NCBI GenBank assembly: GCA_004211785.1
Contig: SHBX01000011.1
Location: 1 to 64,000 of the forward strand
Source of the DNA: Winogradskyella sp.
GTDB taxonomy: Bacteria > Bacteroidota > Bacteroidia > Flavobacteriales > Flavobacteriaceae
Length of the DNA: 64,000 nucleotides
Direction: 5' to 3'
Part shown: in pieces, positions 61,995 through 64,000 of the stretch
How the letters are laid out: the number at the start of each line of letters is the position of its first letter
How positions within the stretch are numbered: the stretch's first letter is position 1
Notes under the pieces: model-generated
The model's input: only the letters and a program-made list of their open reading frames with translations
What the model was told of the DNA's origin: nothing
Database searches by the model: none
Position numbers and translations under genes: made by a program

Positions 61995-62034
61995 GTCACA
62001 TCGAGTGATTTTCAAAGAAAATTTTATTGAGAAG
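61995..62034. repeat. Dispersed repeat copy between divergent HsdR_N and holA genes
   Basis: It begins GTCACATCGAG, as the left arm of the 9793-9864 repeat does, and contains a small dyad ATTTTC-AAA-GAAAAT at 62008-62022. Confidence 0.6.
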
Positions 62035-62057
62035 TATTAGCCTAATCAGTTAGTTTT

Positions 62058-63062
62058 TTGGAAGAAGCAAAGCAAATAGTCACCGCCATACAAAAAGGCG
62101 ATATTAAACCTATCTATTTTTTGATGGGTGAAGAAGCCTATTATATAGATAAGATTTCAGATTTTATTGAAAACAATATTTTGGATGAAGCTGAAAAGGG
62201 CTTTAACCAAATGGTGCTTTATGGACGCGATATTTCTATTGACGATATAGTAAGTAATGCTAAACGTTACCCAATGATGGCAGACCGACAAGTGGTGATT
62301 GTTAAAGAAGCTCAAGACTTAAGTCGTACTATCGAAAAATTGGTTGATTATGTTAATAATCCACAACCAACTACGGTTCTTGTGGTTAATTATAAGTACA
62401 AAAAGATAGATAAGCGTAAAGCGTTGTATAAAGCTTTGAAGAAAACTGGATTAGTGCTAGAAAGTAAAAAGCTTTACGATAATCAAGTGCCAGATTGGAT
62501 TCGTCGTGTGTTATCTGGACAAGGTTATACCATAACACCCAAAGCCTCGCAAATGCTTGTGGAATTTTTAGGAACTGACTTATCTAAAATTGAAAACGAA
62601 CTTAATAAGCTTAAAATAGTATTGCCAAAAGATTCTCAGATTACTCCTGAGGCTATTGAAGAGAATATAGGTATTAGTAAAGACTTCAATAATTTTGAAT
62701 TACGTAAAGCTGTTGGTGAACGTAATATGACAAAAGCTTTTAGGATTGTTAAGTATTTTGGAGACAACCCTAAAGATAATCCAATGGTAGTCACAGTATC
62801 TTTACTTTTTAATTTCTTCTCACAGCTTTTACAATACCACGGTTTGAATGATAAATCACCAAGAAGTGTGGCATCAACATTAAAAATCAATCCTTATTTC
62901 GTGAATGAATATACAAGTGCTGCAAGAAACTTCCCGATGAAAAATGTGAGTAGAGCAGTAGCCTTACTTAGAGATTTTGATGTTAAAGGAAAAGGTGTAG
63001 GTGCTAATGCAACACCTCAAAGCGATTTACTTAAAGAATTACTCGTAAAAATTTTTAATTAA
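62058..63062 (+). CDS. holA: DNA polymerase III delta subunit
   Basis: 334 residues. TTG start at 62058; IQKGDIKPIYFLMGEEAYYIDKI (written here in parts: GDIKPIYFLMGEE near 13-25) matches the expected N-terminus. Further marks are YGRDISIDDIVSNAKRYPMM and the C-terminal KGVGANATPQSDLLKELL. Delta opens the sliding clamp in the replicative clamp loader. The TTG overlaps a promoter-like string (TAGTTTTTTG), leaving the promoter undecided. Convergent with the next gene, sharing 4 bp. Confidence 0.9.
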   Translation: MEEAKQIVTAIQKGDIKPIYFLMGEEAYYIDKISDFIENNILDEAEKGFNQMVLYGRDISIDDIVSNAKRYPMMADRQVVIVKEAQDLSRTIEKLVDYVNNPQPTTVLVVNYKYKKIDKRKALYKALKKTGLVLESKKLYDNQVPDWIRRVLSGQGYTITPKASQMLVEFLGTDLSKIENELNKLKIVLPKDSQITPEAIEENIGISKDFNNFELRKAVGERNMTKAFRIVKYFGDNPKDNPMVVTVSLLFNFFSQLLQYHGLNDKSPRSVASTLKINPYFVNEYTSAARNFPMKNVSRAVALLRDFDVKGKGVGANATPQSDLLKELLVKIFN

Positions 63063-63595
63063 GAATCAAAGACATATTTGTCTTTCAAAGTATTGTTATG
63101 GTGTTCTGTATGATGAGAAGTCCACATTAACAACTCTCTTATTGGCATTTTTCCCATTAATGGATGTGGTAATATCAGATTGTTTAAATTTTTGTCAGAT
63201 AACTTTCTTGTCTTATATGCTAACTTTTTTTGTTCTTGCTGCATTTGGCTTAACAAATAAACTTTGTTCTTAATACTAGGAACCTTCATATTTTGAGAAC
63301 CTTTGTATGTTTTGCCTTGTACATTCTTTAATCGTTCTTGATACCGCTTAACCACTGTATCATAATCTCTAACGTCACGATTAGATTTCCCAAACTTATA
63401 TCTCAAAAGAAATTTTGGCATGCTTAAAGCCTTATTAACCGCTTTTAGAGTTTGTAATAAATGTAGTGTGTGTTGCCCAGTAGACCATTTAGTTTCTGGG
63501 GCTTTTTCCCAATGATCATCTGGTTGGTTTTGTACCCATTTTATATAATCTAAATGTTTTGATTCTATTAATTCTGCAATGGTATCTTTTTCCAT
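63059..63595 (-). CDS. DinB-superfamily protein
   Basis: 178 residues. DinB_2 type: WSTGQHTLHLLQTLKAVNKAL near 37-57 has one histidine, and MPIRELLMWTSHHTEHHNNTL near 150-170 has the rest, forming the metal site. The start MEKDTIAELIESKHLDYIKWVQ fits the family. Little resemblance to the DinB-fold protein at 351-821 beyond the fold. Probably an independent metal-dependent transferase or hydrolase. Confidence 0.82.
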   Translation of the reverse strand: MEKDTIAELIESKHLDYIKWVQNQPDDHWEKAPETKWSTGQHTLHLLQTLKAVNKALSMPKFLLRYKFGKSNRDVRDYDTVVKRYQERLKNVQGKTYKGSQNMKVPSIKNKVYLLSQMQQEQKKLAYKTRKLSDKNLNNLILPHPLMGKMPIRELLMWTSHHTEHHNNTLKDKYVFDS

Positions 63596-63650
63596 TTATA
63601 GTTTGATATTTCATAAAAGATATAAAATATCTTGCAAATGGGAACATCTA

Positions 63651-64000
63651 CTAATTATCAGATGTATCTCCTTCGATTTTATCAGAGTCTTTTTTTACAG
63701 GTTTTGCTTTCTTGTAAATAGGAATTAAATACGAAATGTTATAACCAAAACCAGCGCCGACAACACCACTATCATAAGTACGATTAAATCCAGGAATGTA
63801 TAGGTTTTCAAAATTATCTGGACTTGTTTCAGAAACCAAAAACTTTAGTTGTACGTTAAGTCCCATAAAAAGATTGGTAAACACTTCTGCTTTAATACCC
63901 AAAATCAATTCGCCCCAAATTGCAGTAAGACCATCAAACTCTTCTGGATTTGTTACCGTGACTTGCTGACCAAAATATTGATTATTGATGTCATAAATAG
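63651..64000 (-). CDS. C-terminal part of a DUF6048-like outer-membrane protein (partial)
   Basis: The frame is open from the window edge to its stop at 63651-63653, so at least 115 residues belong to a gene beginning beyond base 64000. The apparent start at 63908 is internal. Visible sequence has beta-barrel strands (LILGIKAEVFTNLFMGLNVQLKF in parts; VVGAGFGYNISYLIPIY) and ends in a charged Lys/Asp tail. It resembles DUF6048 proteins of Flavobacteriia. Confidence 0.6.
   Translation of the reverse strand, partial: IYDINNQYFGQQVTVTNPEEFDGLTAIWGELILGIKAEVFTNLFMGLNVQLKFLVSETSPDNFENLYIPGFNRTYDSGVVGAGFGYNISYLIPIYKKAKPVKKDSDKIEGDTSDN

Noticed and set aside
1-64000. CRISPR arrays, rRNA or tRNA genes, classical riboswitches, insertion sequences
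   Set aside because: Searched by eye for spaced direct repeats, CCA-ended cloverleaf patterns and transposase motifs, and none was supported; weak or diverged tRNA-like structures could still be missed.

Overview
The window is a chromosomal segment of a member of the Bacteroidota, almost certainly a marine-type Flavobacteriaceae. Supporting signs are the AT-rich DNA with short intergenic gaps, the Bacteroidota -7 promoter element TAnnTTTG in front of many genes, weak or absent Shine-Dalgarno sequences, and many family-typical proteins (DUF2721, DUF2853, DUF2490, DUF6048-like, CarboxypepD_reg/SusC-plug domains, a DnaK with the FGGGTHD variant, and short MenE/MenF proteins). No rRNA, tRNA, CRISPR array, transposase, phage gene or integrase was seen. 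Genus cannot be fixed from the sequence alone.

Layout. 1-2.7 kb: end of a TonB-like gene, a DinB-fold protein, a DUF2721 membrane protein and a DEAD-box RNA helicase. 2.8-10.9 kb: pabB, a small envelope protein, tilS-ade (overlapping), a secreted CocE-type peptidase/esterase and a YheT-type hydrolase. 11.1-16.5 kb: one exported 1795-residue protein of unknown function. 16.6-20.3 kb: yifB (ComM-like) convergent with a membrane-TPR protein. 20.4-25.1 kb: a tight five-gene operon of a DUF2891 lipoprotein, an atypical NRAMP-family transporter and pxpA-pxpB-pxpC (5-oxoprolinase). 25.0-27.1 kb: panB, a DUF985 cupin and an RluA-type pseudouridine synthase, on the minus strand. 27.2-34.1 kb: housekeeping genes (sdaA, dnaK, an RlmI-like methyltransferase, a nitronate monooxygenase).

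34.2-38.5 kb is regulatory: a YCII/DGPF protein coupled to an ECF42-type sigma factor, a membrane AraC regulator, a small secreted protein and an AraC-GyrI regulator. 38.7-39.75 kb holds a RES-domain gene bounded exactly like an integron gene cassette inserted at a secondary G^AT site. 39.8-42.5 kb: secreted protein, serine hydrolase, YtxH protein, then about 360 bp of palindromic repeats.

43.8-56.5 kb is a menaquinone region: hotdog thioesterase, menF, menD, then (after DUF2853 and a CvfB-like gene) menB, menA, a DUF2490 protein, and menC-CPBP protease-menE. Only menH is not recognisable. 56.5-64 kb: a degenerate VWA-like protein beside a SusC-plug/VWA fusion, an OmpA-family lipoprotein, a solitary HsdR_N nuclease-domain protein with a GT2 glycosyltransferase, holA, a second DinB-fold protein, and the start-less end of a DUF6048-like protein.

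Two themes run across the window. First, TAnnTTTG elements lie very close to start codons; in four genes the gap to a usable start is exactly 4 nt, implying leaderless mRNAs, and in three others the element excludes the longest ORF start. Second, a dispersed palindromic repeat family (cores resembling TTCGACAGGCTCAG or CGAGCGGAGTCGAGA) lies between genes and, in two cases, in frame inside ade and menC.
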